This document shows, piece by piece, positions 13,168 to 19,460 of a DNA stretch of 19,700 bases. The notes under the pieces are model-generated. The model was not told where the DNA came from, did no database searches, and saw only the letters and a list, made by a program, of their open reading frames with translations. The DNA is from Clostridia bacterium (lineage in GTDB: Bacteria > Bacillota > Clostridia > Oscillospirales > Acutalibacteraceae). Positions within the stretch are counted from its first letter, which is position 1. Each line of letters starts with the position of its first letter. The stretch lies in the NCBI GenBank assembly GCA_900767025.1, contig CAAFXS010000089.1, forward strand, positions 1 through 19,700. The letters are read 5' to 3'. Position numbers and translations under genes: made by a program.

Positions 13168-13195
13168 AAAAGAGAGGCATTTGCCTCTCTTTTTT
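13168..13195 (+). terminator. terminator after the duplicated-domain lipoprotein
   Basis: GAGAGGC/GCCTCTC with A/T extensions (AAAAGAGAGGCA pairing TGCCTCTCTTTT, 13168-13193) and a T tract to 13195, 15 nt after the stop. It isolates the lipoprotein as its own transcription unit. Confidence 0.92.
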
Positions 13196-13196
13196 G

Positions 13197-13225
13197 TTGC
13201 AAGTGTGAGCGTTTTCTGTTATAAT
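13197..13225 (+). promoter_or_regulatory. promoter of the apbE operon, giving a near-leaderless mRNA
   Basis: -35 TTGCAA (13197-13202, 4/6), 17-nt spacer, perfect -10 TATAAT (13220-13225). It begins 2 nt after the preceding terminator's T tract. A start of transcription 6-8 nt past the -10 would fall at 13231-13233, only 2-4 nt before the apbE ATG at 13235. Confidence 0.65.
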
Positions 13226-13234
13226 TCTATTGCT

Positions 13235-14284
13235 ATGAAAAAATTTGTTTGTATTATATTATCATTGATGCTTGCAGTTGCCTGTTGCTCCTGCAGTTCT
13301 GATGGGGGCAAAAAGCAACGGTATCAGACAAGCTTTATTGATTTGTTTGACACGGCATCAACCGTAATAGCCTATGACACAAGTCAGGAGGCGTTTGACA
13401 GCCATTATCAGCAGTTTTATGATAAGCTGGCGGAATACGATAAGCTTTATGACATTTATACCTCTTATGAGGGTATGAACAATCTCTGCACCTTGAATAT
13501 GAAAGCAAAGGACGGTCCTGTTACAGTTGACAGCCGAATTATTGATTTGCTTGAATATTGCAAACAGGTGTATGAAATAAGCTCGGGTAAAACAAATGTA
13601 TGCTTTGGCTCTGTGCTCGGCCTTTGGCACGACAGCCGCGAATATGCCGAAAATAATCCCGAAGAGGCGGCTCTCCCCGATATGAACAAGCTGAAGGAAG
13701 CGGCAAAGCATACGGATATTAACGACCTTGTTATCGACCGTGAAAACAGTACGGTTTACTATGCCGACCCGGATTTAAGGCTTGATGTTGGCGCAGTGGC
13801 AAAGGGTTATGCCGTTAATGAGGTGTGCAAATGGGCACAGGAAAATTTATGGACCTCCGCCGCAGTCAGCATAGGCGGTAATGTTTGCACCTTCGGATAT
13901 AAAAATGACGACGGCAAAACACTGTGGAATATAGGTATAGAAAATCCCGATTTGTCATCGGACGATTACCTTGTGAATGTTAAAATAACGGACCTCAGCG
14001 TTGTTACCAGCGGTGATTATCAGCGTTATTTCACAGTTGACGGAAAAAAGTATTGCCATATTATTAATCCGGAAACACTGATGCCTGCCGAGTATGTTGC
14101 AAGCGTTTCGGTTCTGTGTACCGATTCGGCGCTTGGCGACGCTCTTTCAACCACGCTTTTCAATATGCCTGTGGAAGAGGGCGTTAAGCTAATAGAAAGT
14201 ATGGAAAATGTTGAAGCTGTGTGGGTGGATAAAAATTATAACCGAACCTACAGCAGCGGTTTTGAAAAATATATTGCAGAATAG
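13235..14284 (+). CDS. apbE: FAD:protein FMN transferase (ApbE), lipoprotein
   Basis: ApbE splits FAD and links FMN to Ser/Thr of targets outside the membrane, here expected to be RnfD, RnfG and the FMN_bind protein encoded next. The 349-aa product has a lipoprotein signal peptide ending in ACCSC (lipidated Cys17 or Cys20). The catalytic domain shows LDVGAVAKGYAVN (183-195), SIGGN (212-216), TSGDYQRYF (258-266), HIINPETLMPA (275-285) and SALGDALSTTLF (298-309, holding the Mg-binding Asp). The ATG at 13235 is the only start that gives the signal peptide; longer in-frame extensions run into the terminator hairpin. No Shine-Dalgarno precedes it and the -10 is 9 nt away, so translation is probably leaderless. 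It is first of a four-gene unit ending at 15782. Confidence 0.95.
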   Translation: MKKFVCIILSLMLAVACCSCSSDGGKKQRYQTSFIDLFDTASTVIAYDTSQEAFDSHYQQFYDKLAEYDKLYDIYTSYEGMNNLCTLNMKAKDGPVTVDSRIIDLLEYCKQVYEISSGKTNVCFGSVLGLWHDSREYAENNPEEAALPDMNKLKEAAKHTDINDLVIDRENSTVYYADPDLRLDVGAVAKGYAVNEVCKWAQENLWTSAAVSIGGNVCTFGYKNDDGKTLWNIGIENPDLSSDDYLVNVKITDLSVVTSGDYQRYFTVDGKKYCHIINPETLMPAEYVASVSVLCTDSALGDALSTTLFNMPVEEGVKLIESMENVEAVWVDKNYNRTYSSGFEKYIAE

Positions 14285-14295
14285 AGGTAATAGTA

Positions 14296-14883
14296 ATGAA
14301 AAAAGCACATTTTAATCCAAAATCACTGAATTGGCTCATTTCACTTGCCGTTATGATTGTTGTTTGTGTGGGTGTAATTTTCGGCTCCAAGGCTATTTAT
14401 GAAGCCGCAAACAAAAAATATAACGAGCCTGTGGAAATTCCCTTTACCGTTGCATCAACCTTAGATGCGGATATCTCTTCAACCAACGCCGCAGATTTGG
14501 GAATTTCCTCTGTAAAAGAGGCTTACGATTCCTCAAATAAGCTTGTGGCTTATGTTGTTGAAGGCCAGGTAATAGGTTATAACCAGTCATCACCAATTGT
14601 AATGGCGTCAACTATTTCCGCTGATGGAACACTTGTTTGCGGAATTGAAATTATCGACCAGGACGAAACAGAGTATTTGGGTGAAAAAATTGATACTCCT
14701 GAATTCCAGGCACAGTTTGACGGCAGGTATCTTCCTGTTGTAGTTGCCGGCGGTACCGATAAAGGCTCAAAAATTGATGCTATTTCGGGTGCAACAATTT
14801 CTTCAAAGGCAGTAATTCAGTTTGTTAACAATGCTCAGCAGTTTGTTGCTGATAATTATGTTCCCGAAAGTGCAGCTGAATAA
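14296..14883 (+). CDS. single-pass FMN_bind protein (RnfG-like), probable ApbE target
   Basis: The 195-aa protein has one N-terminal TM helix (about residues 14-33) and an extracytoplasmic FMN_bind domain. The domain includes KLVAYVVEGQVIGYNQ, a short IVMASTISADGTLVCGIEII strand pair and the ApbE motif DAISGATISSKAV with predicted FMN on Thr167. It resembles RnfG but is shorter, is outside the rnf operon and pairs with its own apbE. It follows apbE by 11 nt with AGAGGT upstream of its ATG. Proteins of this form pass electrons outside the membrane in other ApbE-linked systems. Whether it replaces RnfG, extends the Rnf chain or serves another acceptor cannot be decided from sequence. Confidence 0.92.
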   Translation: MKKAHFNPKSLNWLISLAVMIVVCVGVIFGSKAIYEAANKKYNEPVEIPFTVASTLDADISSTNAADLGISSVKEAYDSSNKLVAYVVEGQVIGYNQSSPIVMASTISADGTLVCGIEIIDQDETEYLGEKIDTPEFQAQFDGRYLPVVVAGGTDKGSKIDAISGATISSKAVIQFVNNAQQFVADNYVPESAAE

Positions 14884-14885
14884 GA

Positions 14886-15257
14886 ATGAAAAAACAGGAT
14901 TTTATCGTTATCGGCGTTGTGGCGGTTGTCGTTGCGGTGCTATTGATATTCCTTTACGGTGTAAATAAGGACAGCGGCGAAACCGTGGTTATTGAGATTG
15001 ACGGCAAGGTGGTTGAAACTCTGCCCCTTGATACCGACGCACAGCGGGAAATCGAAACCGATGACGGCGGAATAAATGTTCTTGTAATCAAGGACGGCAG
15101 TGCGGAAATGACAAGTGCCAACTGCCCCGACGGTATCTGTACCAACCACAAGCCTATTAATAAATCCGGCGAAACCATTATTTGTCTGCCCCACAAGGTT
15201 GTGGTGTCGGTGGTTAACGAAAAGGATAAGGACAGCGAAATTGATGCTGTTGCCTGA
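14886..15257 (+). CDS. membrane-anchored NusG domain II protein
   Basis: The 123-aa product has one TM helix (about residues 7-25), then a small beta domain of the NusG_II type: VVIEIDGKVVETLPL, then SANCPDGICTNHKPI, then GETIICLPHKVVV. The conserved Cys-x4-Cys ... Cys-Leu-Pro-His pattern is intact. The family's function is not established; it is often found beside FMN_bind proteins and Gx-family transporters in Firmicutes. The three cysteines outside the membrane could bind a metal or form a disulfide. The gene starts 2 nt after the FMN_bind stop with no Shine-Dalgarno of its own, so it is probably translated by coupling. Confidence 0.88.
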   Translation: MKKQDFIVIGVVAVVVAVLLIFLYGVNKDSGETVVIEIDGKVVETLPLDTDAQREIETDDGGINVLVIKDGSAEMTSANCPDGICTNHKPINKSGETIICLPHKVVVSVVNEKDKDSEIDAVA

Positions 15258-15275
15258 ATTACTGAAAGGTAGTAT

Positions 15276-15782
15276 ATGAAAAATAAAAAGACGAAAAACG
15301 TGGCTCTTTTCGGTATGATGGTGGCTCTGGCGTTCACCTTCAGCTATCTTGAAAGCCTTATTCCTTTTAATTTCGGCATTCCCGGTGTTAAGCTTGGTCT
15401 TGCCAATCTTGTTGTGGTTGTGGCGCTTTATACAATGAAGCCTGCCGAGGCGTTTTCCATCGCGGTTATAAGAATTTTTCTGGCAGGGCTGACCTTCGGC
15501 AATGCTTACAGTATCGCCTACAGCCTTTGCGGAGGTATCCTGAGCTTTGCAGTGATGCTGTTGATGAAAAAAACAAAGCTTTCAATTGTGGGCGTCAGTA
15601 TGATGGGCGGTATTTCTCATAATATCGGTCAGATTATCGTGGCGGCAATAGTTATGGAAACGGCACGGATTGCGTATTACCTGCCTGTGCTCCTTGTGGC
15701 AGGTCTTGCCACGGGACTGCTTTTAGGCATTGTGTCAAAGCTCATTGTCAGCCGAGTTGAAAAAATTAAAAAAACTCAATAA
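15276..15782 (+). CDS. Gx transporter family membrane protein (Hpre_diP_synt_I)
   Basis: The 168-aa protein has about five TM helices and the family's Gly-rich motifs: LESLIPFNFGIPGVKLGLAN near the N-terminus, an IRIFLAGLTFGNAYSIAYSL segment and SMMGGISHNIGQI. It is often annotated as heptaprenyl diphosphate synthase component I, but the sequence looks like an ECF S-component-like transporter and no synthase motif (DDxxD) is present. ApbE needs FAD outside the cell, so a flavin or quinone-precursor substrate is an inference from context. It is the last gene of the apbE unit, preceded by GAAAGGTAG and followed by a bidirectional terminator. No EcfA or EcfT gene is in the window. Confidence 0.88.
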   Translation: MKNKKTKNVALFGMMVALAFTFSYLESLIPFNFGIPGVKLGLANLVVVVALYTMKPAEAFSIAVIRIFLAGLTFGNAYSIAYSLCGGILSFAVMLLMKKTKLSIVGVSMMGGISHNIGQIIVAAIVMETARIAYYLPVLLVAGLATGLLLGIVSKLIVSRVEKIKKTQ

Positions 15783-15787
15783 AAATT

Positions 15788-15812
15788 AAAGCCGAGCTTT
15801 TGCTCGGCTTTT
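15788..15812. terminator. bidirectional terminator between convergent genes
   Basis: 7-bp GC-rich stem GCCGAGC/GCTCGGC (15791-15797 with 15802-15808), extended by A/T pairs and flanked by AAA and TTTT. It lies 6 nt after the Gx gene stop and 6 nt before the 3' end of the convergent gene. Confidence 0.9.
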
Positions 15813-15817
15813 GTTAT

Positions 15818-16273
15818 TTACATTTCCAAATGTCTTTCGTATTCGGAAACATCTTCGCCTTTAATACGGTTTACCAAATAATCTGCGTAATCGTAAAGGT
15901 TTGGAGGGAAATAATATTTTCCTTTTGTGCCGTCCCTTGCCTTGTAGTTGAAATAATACGCAGTCGTACCGTTTGAGTTCCTTTTTTCACTTATCCAGGC
16001 ATCCTCAATTTCCGCATCCTCAAAAAATTCTTTTTTTAAGGGTGAGGTTTGGTGTGAAAAACCGTTATCATAAATCAAAATTTTTATGAAGATGTGCTTG
16101 TATAAGCTGTAAATTATCAGTCCTGCAAATGCTAAAATAGGCAACAACATTACTTTCATTCCTTTAATGTAAAAGGCAACGAAAAAACCGCACATTGCAA
16201 AAAGCATTATGTAAGAAACAAAAGTATTCTTAAACTTAAAAGCCAGGCTGTATTTATAATCTTTATCCTTCAT
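15818..16273 (-). CDS. two-TM membrane protein of unknown function
   Basis: The 151-aa product has two adjacent TM helices (about residues 18-37 and 40-58) and then about 90 soluble residues. The soluble part reads KILIYDNGFSHQTSPLKKEF, then WISEKRNSNGTTAYYFNYKA, then KYYFPPNLYDYADYLVNRI. The pattern of strands followed by a final helix suggests a small PH-like (bPH) domain, common after two TM helices in Firmicutes, but this is only a fold impression. GAGGG precedes the ATG. It has its own promoter and faces the TetR gene, so the TetR protein may control it. Confidence 0.7.
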   Translation of the reverse strand: MKDKDYKYSLAFKFKNTFVSYIMLFAMCGFFVAFYIKGMKVMLLPILAFAGLIIYSLYKHIFIKILIYDNGFSHQTSPLKKEFFEDAEIEDAWISEKRNSNGTTAYYFNYKARDGTKGKYYFPPNLYDYADYLVNRIKGEDVSEYERHLEM

Positions 16274-16309
16274 CTTTTTTCCCTCAACTTATAAACCTTT
16301 GTTATCTTG

Positions 16310-16338
16310 ATTATATTAAATTTCACAACAAATTGCAA
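16310..16338 (-). promoter_or_regulatory. promoter of the two-TM protein gene
   Basis: On the minus strand, -35 TTGCAA (16338-16333), 17-nt spacer, perfect -10 TATAAT (16315-16310), about 37 nt before the ATG. Confidence 0.65.
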
Positions 16339-16350
16339 GAGGGAAAGCTA

Positions 16351-16379
16351 TTGACAAATTTATGGTTTTATGATATTGT
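16351..16379 (+). promoter_or_regulatory. promoter of the TetR-flavoprotein unit
   Basis: Perfect -35 TTGACA (16351-16356), 17-nt spacer, -10 TATTGT (16374-16379, 4/6). Its -35 lies 12 nt from that of the divergent promoter. Confidence 0.65.
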
Positions 16380-16392
16380 GTAACTGATGATA

Positions 16393-16408
16393 TGTAACAT
16401 ATGTTGCA
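16393..16408 (+). promoter_or_regulatory. palindromic putative operator for the TetR regulator
   Basis: TGTAACATATGTTGCA is a 16-bp dyad with one non-complementary pair (T16395 with G16406). It lies about 14 nt after the -10, within the leader of the TetR gene, a common place for TetR-family autoregulatory operators. Binding is inferred. Confidence 0.5.
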
Positions 16409-16431
16409 CAACAACGAAAAGAGGTTATCCT

Positions 16432-17037
16432 ATGCCGCCAAAAGCTAAATTTACAAGAGAACAGATTATTCAGGCCGCCGTTGATGTTACCAGAGAGCAG
16501 GGTATATCGGCAGTTACTGCCCGTGAGGTGGGAAAGCGGCTTGGCACCTCGTCAACTCCTGTTTTTGTTGCCTTTGAAAATATGGACGATTTGAAAAACG
16601 AGGTGTTCAGGGAAGTAAAAACACAGTATTCAAAATACATTGATGAAGGCTTGAATTATACTCCTATGTTCAAAGCCTTCGGGTTGCGTATGATTGAATA
16701 TGCAAAGGATTTCCCGAATCTTTTTAAAGTTTTGTTTATGAATTCCATGGAAAGCAGTAAGAATTACGATGATATGATTTTGAATTTTCCCAGTGCCGAT
16801 ATATGCATAAAGGCAATAAAGGAGCAGACGAATTTGTCTGACACCCAGGTGGAGCTGTTATTTAAGCAGGTGCTGATTACGGGTCTTGGTATTTGCTATC
16901 TTGTGTCGTCAAAAACCTGCGAATTCACCGATGAACAGCTTGATGAATATTTGGGCTTGTCCTATGTGGGTTCGCTTACGGCAATAAAAAATCTTGACAA
17001 GTCAAAATATACAATTCACCCAACGAGAAAGGATTAA
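16432..17037 (+). CDS. TetR/AcrR-family transcriptional regulator
   Basis: The start is ATG 16432 with AGAGGTT 8 nt upstream. The 201-aa protein has the TetR N-terminal HTH: KFTREQIIQAAVDVTREQGI, SAVTAREVGKRLGTSSTPVF and FVAFENMDDLKNEV (residues ~6-60). An all-helical ligand/dimerisation region, rich in Phe and Met, follows. The family is usually repressive and responds to small ligands; the ligand is not readable here. It shares an intergenic region with the divergent two-TM gene and is followed after 19 nt by a flavodoxin-fold protein, so these two are its likely targets along with itself. Its stop overlaps a 7-codon mini-ORF (TAATG) leading to the next gene. Confidence 0.92.
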   Translation: MPPKAKFTREQIIQAAVDVTREQGISAVTAREVGKRLGTSSTPVFVAFENMDDLKNEVFREVKTQYSKYIDEGLNYTPMFKAFGLRMIEYAKDFPNLFKVLFMNSMESSKNYDDMILNFPSADICIKAIKEQTNLSDTQVELLFKQVLITGLGICYLVSSKTCEFTDEQLDEYLGLSYVGSLTAIKNLDKSKYTIHPTRKD

Positions 17038-17060
17038 TGCAAAAGCATAATTTATTATGA
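17037..17060 (+). other. seven-codon mini-ORF linking TetR and flavoprotein genes
   Basis: ATG at 17037 overlaps the TetR stop (TAATG) and reads MQKHNLL before TGA 17058-17060, which overlaps the next gene's ATG (ATGA). AAAGGA at 17028-17033 is only 3 nt from its ATG. It may serve translational coupling; it could also be chance. Confidence 0.3.
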
Positions 17061-17746
17061 AAATAGTAGTAATTAACGGACAAAATCACAAGGGCAGCAC
17101 TTGGCACATAGGTAATATGTTGGCTGAAAAAATCAGCGGGGAAAAGGAAATAACGGAATTCTTTTTACCCCGAGATTTAAATCGCTTTTGCCTTGGCTGC
17201 TACTCCTGTATGAAGGATGTTACAATATGTCCTTATTACAGTGAAAAGAAAATAATAGCCGACGCAATGGAGGAGTCTGATTTGCTGATTTTTACATCAC
17301 CGAATTACTGTATGCTGCCCTCTGCACCGCTAAAGGCATTTATTGATTTGTTTTATCAATACTGGTTGCCCCACAGACCGCAGGCAAATATGTTCGGCAA
17401 AAAAGCAGTTGTCATATCAACCACTGCCGGTATGGGTGCCGGCAAGGTCTGCAGTCAGCTAAAAAGAACACTTGCTTACTGGGGCGTTCCTTATATTAAA
17501 AAATATGCCGTTACTGTTCAGGCGTCAAGCTGGAATGATGTCAGCCAAAAGAAGAAGGATAAGATTGAAAAGGATATCACCAAGCTGGCAAAAAGTATTA
17601 AAAAGGCTAAAGTCGGCAAGCCGTCGCCTTATATTCGATTTATGTTCAATATGATGGCTTTGACAAAGAAAAATCCCGATGACCCTGAGTCAGAGCACTG
17701 GCAAAAGCAAGGCTGGCTCGACGGCAAAAGACCGTGGAAGGACTGA
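17057..17746 (+). CDS. flavodoxin-fold NAD(P)H-dependent oxidoreductase, Isf-like
   Basis: The 229-aa product opens with MKIVVINGQNHKGSTWHIGN, the FMN-phosphate-binding loop of the NADPH-dependent FMN reductase / iron-sulfur flavoprotein family. Further on are FTSPNYCMLPSAPLKAFIDL and VISTTAGMGAG, both family landmarks around the isoalloxazine site. Residues 45-58 hold Cys45-x2-Cys48-x2-Cys51-x6-Cys58. This fits the compact CX2CX2CX4-7C motif that binds [4Fe-4S] in methanogen and clostridial Isf proteins. A Lys-rich tail of about 60 residues follows the core. No Shine-Dalgarno precedes ATG 17057; translation may be coupled to the TetR gene through the mini-ORF. The substrate is unknown, perhaps a quinone, oxidant or xenobiotic sensed by the TetR protein. 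Confidence 0.85.
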   Translation: MKIVVINGQNHKGSTWHIGNMLAEKISGEKEITEFFLPRDLNRFCLGCYSCMKDVTICPYYSEKKIIADAMEESDLLIFTSPNYCMLPSAPLKAFIDLFYQYWLPHRPQANMFGKKAVVISTTAGMGAGKVCSQLKRTLAYWGVPYIKKYAVTVQASSWNDVSQKKKDKIEKDITKLAKSIKKAKVGKPSPYIRFMFNMMALTKKNPDDPESEHWQKQGWLDGKRPWKD

Positions 17747-17821
17747 TAATATGTTCTTTGAAAAACAGTATGTTCGCCGGTTACAAAATAAATGAAAATT
17801 AGATTAACAGGAGGAGTTTTT

Positions 17822-18964
17822 ATGAAAAACAAACACAATGTAAATCCGTTATTACACGCGCTGTTGCCTGTGATTATAACGATTTCGTACATATTAATAG
17901 GCTTTTTATTTGATTCGGGCTGGGCAATCGGTTGGATATTATTCCTTTTAATCCCCATTATTGAAACCTTAATCAGTGCAATCAACACAAAAAATCCGTC
18001 ACATTTTGCATATCCGGTTTTGGTAACTGCAATATTTTTGTTTACCGGTATGATGTGGGGACTTTGGCATCCTATGTGGGTGGTATTTGTTACTATTCCT
18101 GCCTACTATGCAATATGTGATGCTATAAAAAAATCAAAGCCTCAGCCTGAGGATGAATATCAGCAGGAACCTTCAGAGGCAAATCAGCAGGGCGTGTATT
18201 ATCAGCCGGTTGTGGAGGTGCCCCAACAGCCTAAAAACAACACAACGGCAATAATTATTTCAATAGTTGTTTCAATTGCAGTTGTTGCAATAGTTGCCAT
18301 TGTCTGCACATTTTCTTGGTTAAGCGGTAATTTTAACGCTCCCGAACTTTTCAAAACCAATACCGAAAATTCCGAAAGCTATGTTCAGGGACCCTTTGAT
18401 ATCGCAACCGACGGTATTGAAAATATTGATGTTGAGTGGGTTAACGGCAATATTGATGTTCAGTGTTATGACGGCGATACAATTTATATTGAGGAATCAA
18501 CATCAAACGATAAGCACCCTATGACCTATAAGGTTGAAAACAAAACACTTTATATTGATGAATTTTCCAACCACTCGTCAACTGCATTTACAAATAATTT
18601 GAGAAAGGATTTAACCGTTAAAATTCCAAAGGATTTCAAAACCGATGAATTTACCTTGGATATTGTTTCGGCTAATGTAACTGTATCAAATCTCAACACT
18701 CTCGGCTTTGAACTGAATTCCGTCAGCGGTAATTCGCATATTTTCTTTGCATCTCAACCACAGGATATTGAAATGGATACCGTCAGCGGTGATATTCAGC
18801 TTGTTTTACCTGCAGATATTTCAGGCTATTCAATATCAAACGAAAGCGTTTCGGGTTCAATTAATACAAATGATTTCGGAAATGTTACACGGTACGGTGA
18901 CGGCTACACAAGAATTGAGCTTGACGCTGTCAGCGGAAATTTAACAGTTGAAAAAAGTGAATAA
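17822..18964 (+). CDS. multi-pass membrane protein with DUF4097 beta-repeat domain
   Basis: The start is ATG 17822 with AGGAGG 8 nt upstream. The 380-aa product has about four TM helices in residues 10-105, including WILFLLIPIIETLI and MMWGLWHPMWVVFV. A Pro/Gln-rich cytoplasmic-type linker (about 110-140) follows, then a fifth TM helix (about 143-165) and an extracytoplasmic C-terminal domain. The last 150 residues are a DUF4097-type beta-solenoid with rungs marked by repeating V-S-G turns: LNSVSGNSHI, MDTVSGDIQL, NESVSGSINT and LDAVSGNLTV. DUF4097 proteins often accompany envelope stress or PspC-type systems; no regulator partner is adjacent here. It is 75 nt downstream of the flavoprotein gene, without a clear promoter or terminator between. 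Confidence 0.85.
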   Translation: MKNKHNVNPLLHALLPVIITISYILIGFLFDSGWAIGWILFLLIPIIETLISAINTKNPSHFAYPVLVTAIFLFTGMMWGLWHPMWVVFVTIPAYYAICDAIKKSKPQPEDEYQQEPSEANQQGVYYQPVVEVPQQPKNNTTAIIISIVVSIAVVAIVAIVCTFSWLSGNFNAPELFKTNTENSESYVQGPFDIATDGIENIDVEWVNGNIDVQCYDGDTIYIEESTSNDKHPMTYKVENKTLYIDEFSNHSSTAFTNNLRKDLTVKIPKDFKTDEFTLDIVSANVTVSNLNTLGFELNSVSGNSHIFFASQPQDIEMDTVSGDIQLVLPADISGYSISNESVSGSINTNDFGNVTRYGDGYTRIELDAVSGNLTVEKSE

Positions 18965-18979
18965 TAAAGGAGATATGTT

Positions 18980-19237
18980 ATGGAACAAAAAATTTGTCAA
19001 AGCTGCGGTATGCCAATAACCTCTGATGAGCAGTTAGGCACAAACGCAGACGGAAGTATCAATAGCGATTACTGCAAGTATTGCTACGAAAACGGCGAGT
19101 TTATCGACAGGGTTTCAATGGAGGAATACATTGATATGTGCTCACAGTACGGCGAGCAGGCAGGTATGACTAACGAGGAAATGCGAAAGCTCTGCACCGA
19201 ATTATTCCCTACATTGAAAAGGTGGAAAAAAGCTTAA
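18980..19237 (+). CDS. small zinc-ribbon protein
   Basis: The 85-aa product has one zinc ribbon: CQSCGMPI (Cys6, Cys9) and YCKYCYENGEF (Cys32, Cys35), separated by the typical GTNADGSINSDY turn. A helical C-terminal half (SMEEYIDMCSQYGEQAGMTN, ending in FPTLKRWKKA) follows. This is the putative zinc-ribbon family found as single small proteins in many Firmicutes, function unknown. AAGGAG lies 7 nt upstream of ATG 18980, and the gene is 15 nt after the DUF4097 gene, so the two are probably cotranscribed. Confidence 0.88.
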   Translation: MEQKICQSCGMPITSDEQLGTNADGSINSDYCKYCYENGEFIDRVSMEEYIDMCSQYGEQAGMTNEEMRKLCTELFPTLKRWKKA

Positions 19238-19267
19238 AACCGGCAGACTGTCGATAAAGTGGTATGA

Positions 19268-19296
19268 AAGGCTCAAGGATTTTGTCCTTGAGCCTT
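19268..19296 (+). terminator. stem-loop after the zinc-ribbon gene
   Basis: Perfect 12-bp stem AAGGCTCAAGGA/TCCTTGAGCCTT (19268-19279 with 19285-19296) and a 5-nt loop, about 30 nt after the stop. A proper T tract is missing (AATCCTTG follows), so it may be a weak terminator or an mRNA-stabilising hairpin. Confidence 0.6.
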
Positions 19297-19336
19297 AATC
19301 CTTGCGCTGTCAACAATATAAAACCCCTTTGAAATC

Positions 19337-19460
19337 GCGGTTTGAATGGCTCCCTTGTGTAAAGGGAGCTGTCTGCGTAAGCAGACTGAGGGATTGTTAC
19401 AACCCCTCCGACAACCTAACGGTTGCTACCTCCCCTTACACAGGGGAGGCTCAAATCGGT
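19337..19460. repeat. MITE-like dispersed repeat with four hairpins
   Basis: The ends form an imperfect terminal inverted repeat: GGTTTGAATGGCTCCCTTGT on the left, and ATTTGAGCCTCCCCTGTGTA when the right end is read from the minus strand. Inside are four stem-loops: GCTCCCTT/AAGGGAGC (19349-19369), GTCTGC/GCAGAC (19371-19386), CAACC/GGTTG (19412-19425) and CCTCCCCT/AGGGGAGG (19429-19449). I recognise this layout from short non-coding repeats that occur many times in gut Clostridia genomes. It lies in the 373-bp gap 19238-19610. No gene is inside; open frames through it are accidental. Confidence 0.75.

Noticed and set aside
17751..17795. 14-codon open frame (MFFEKQYVRRLQNK) before the DUF4097 gene
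   Set aside because: No Shine-Dalgarno and no recognisable protein; too short to separate from chance.
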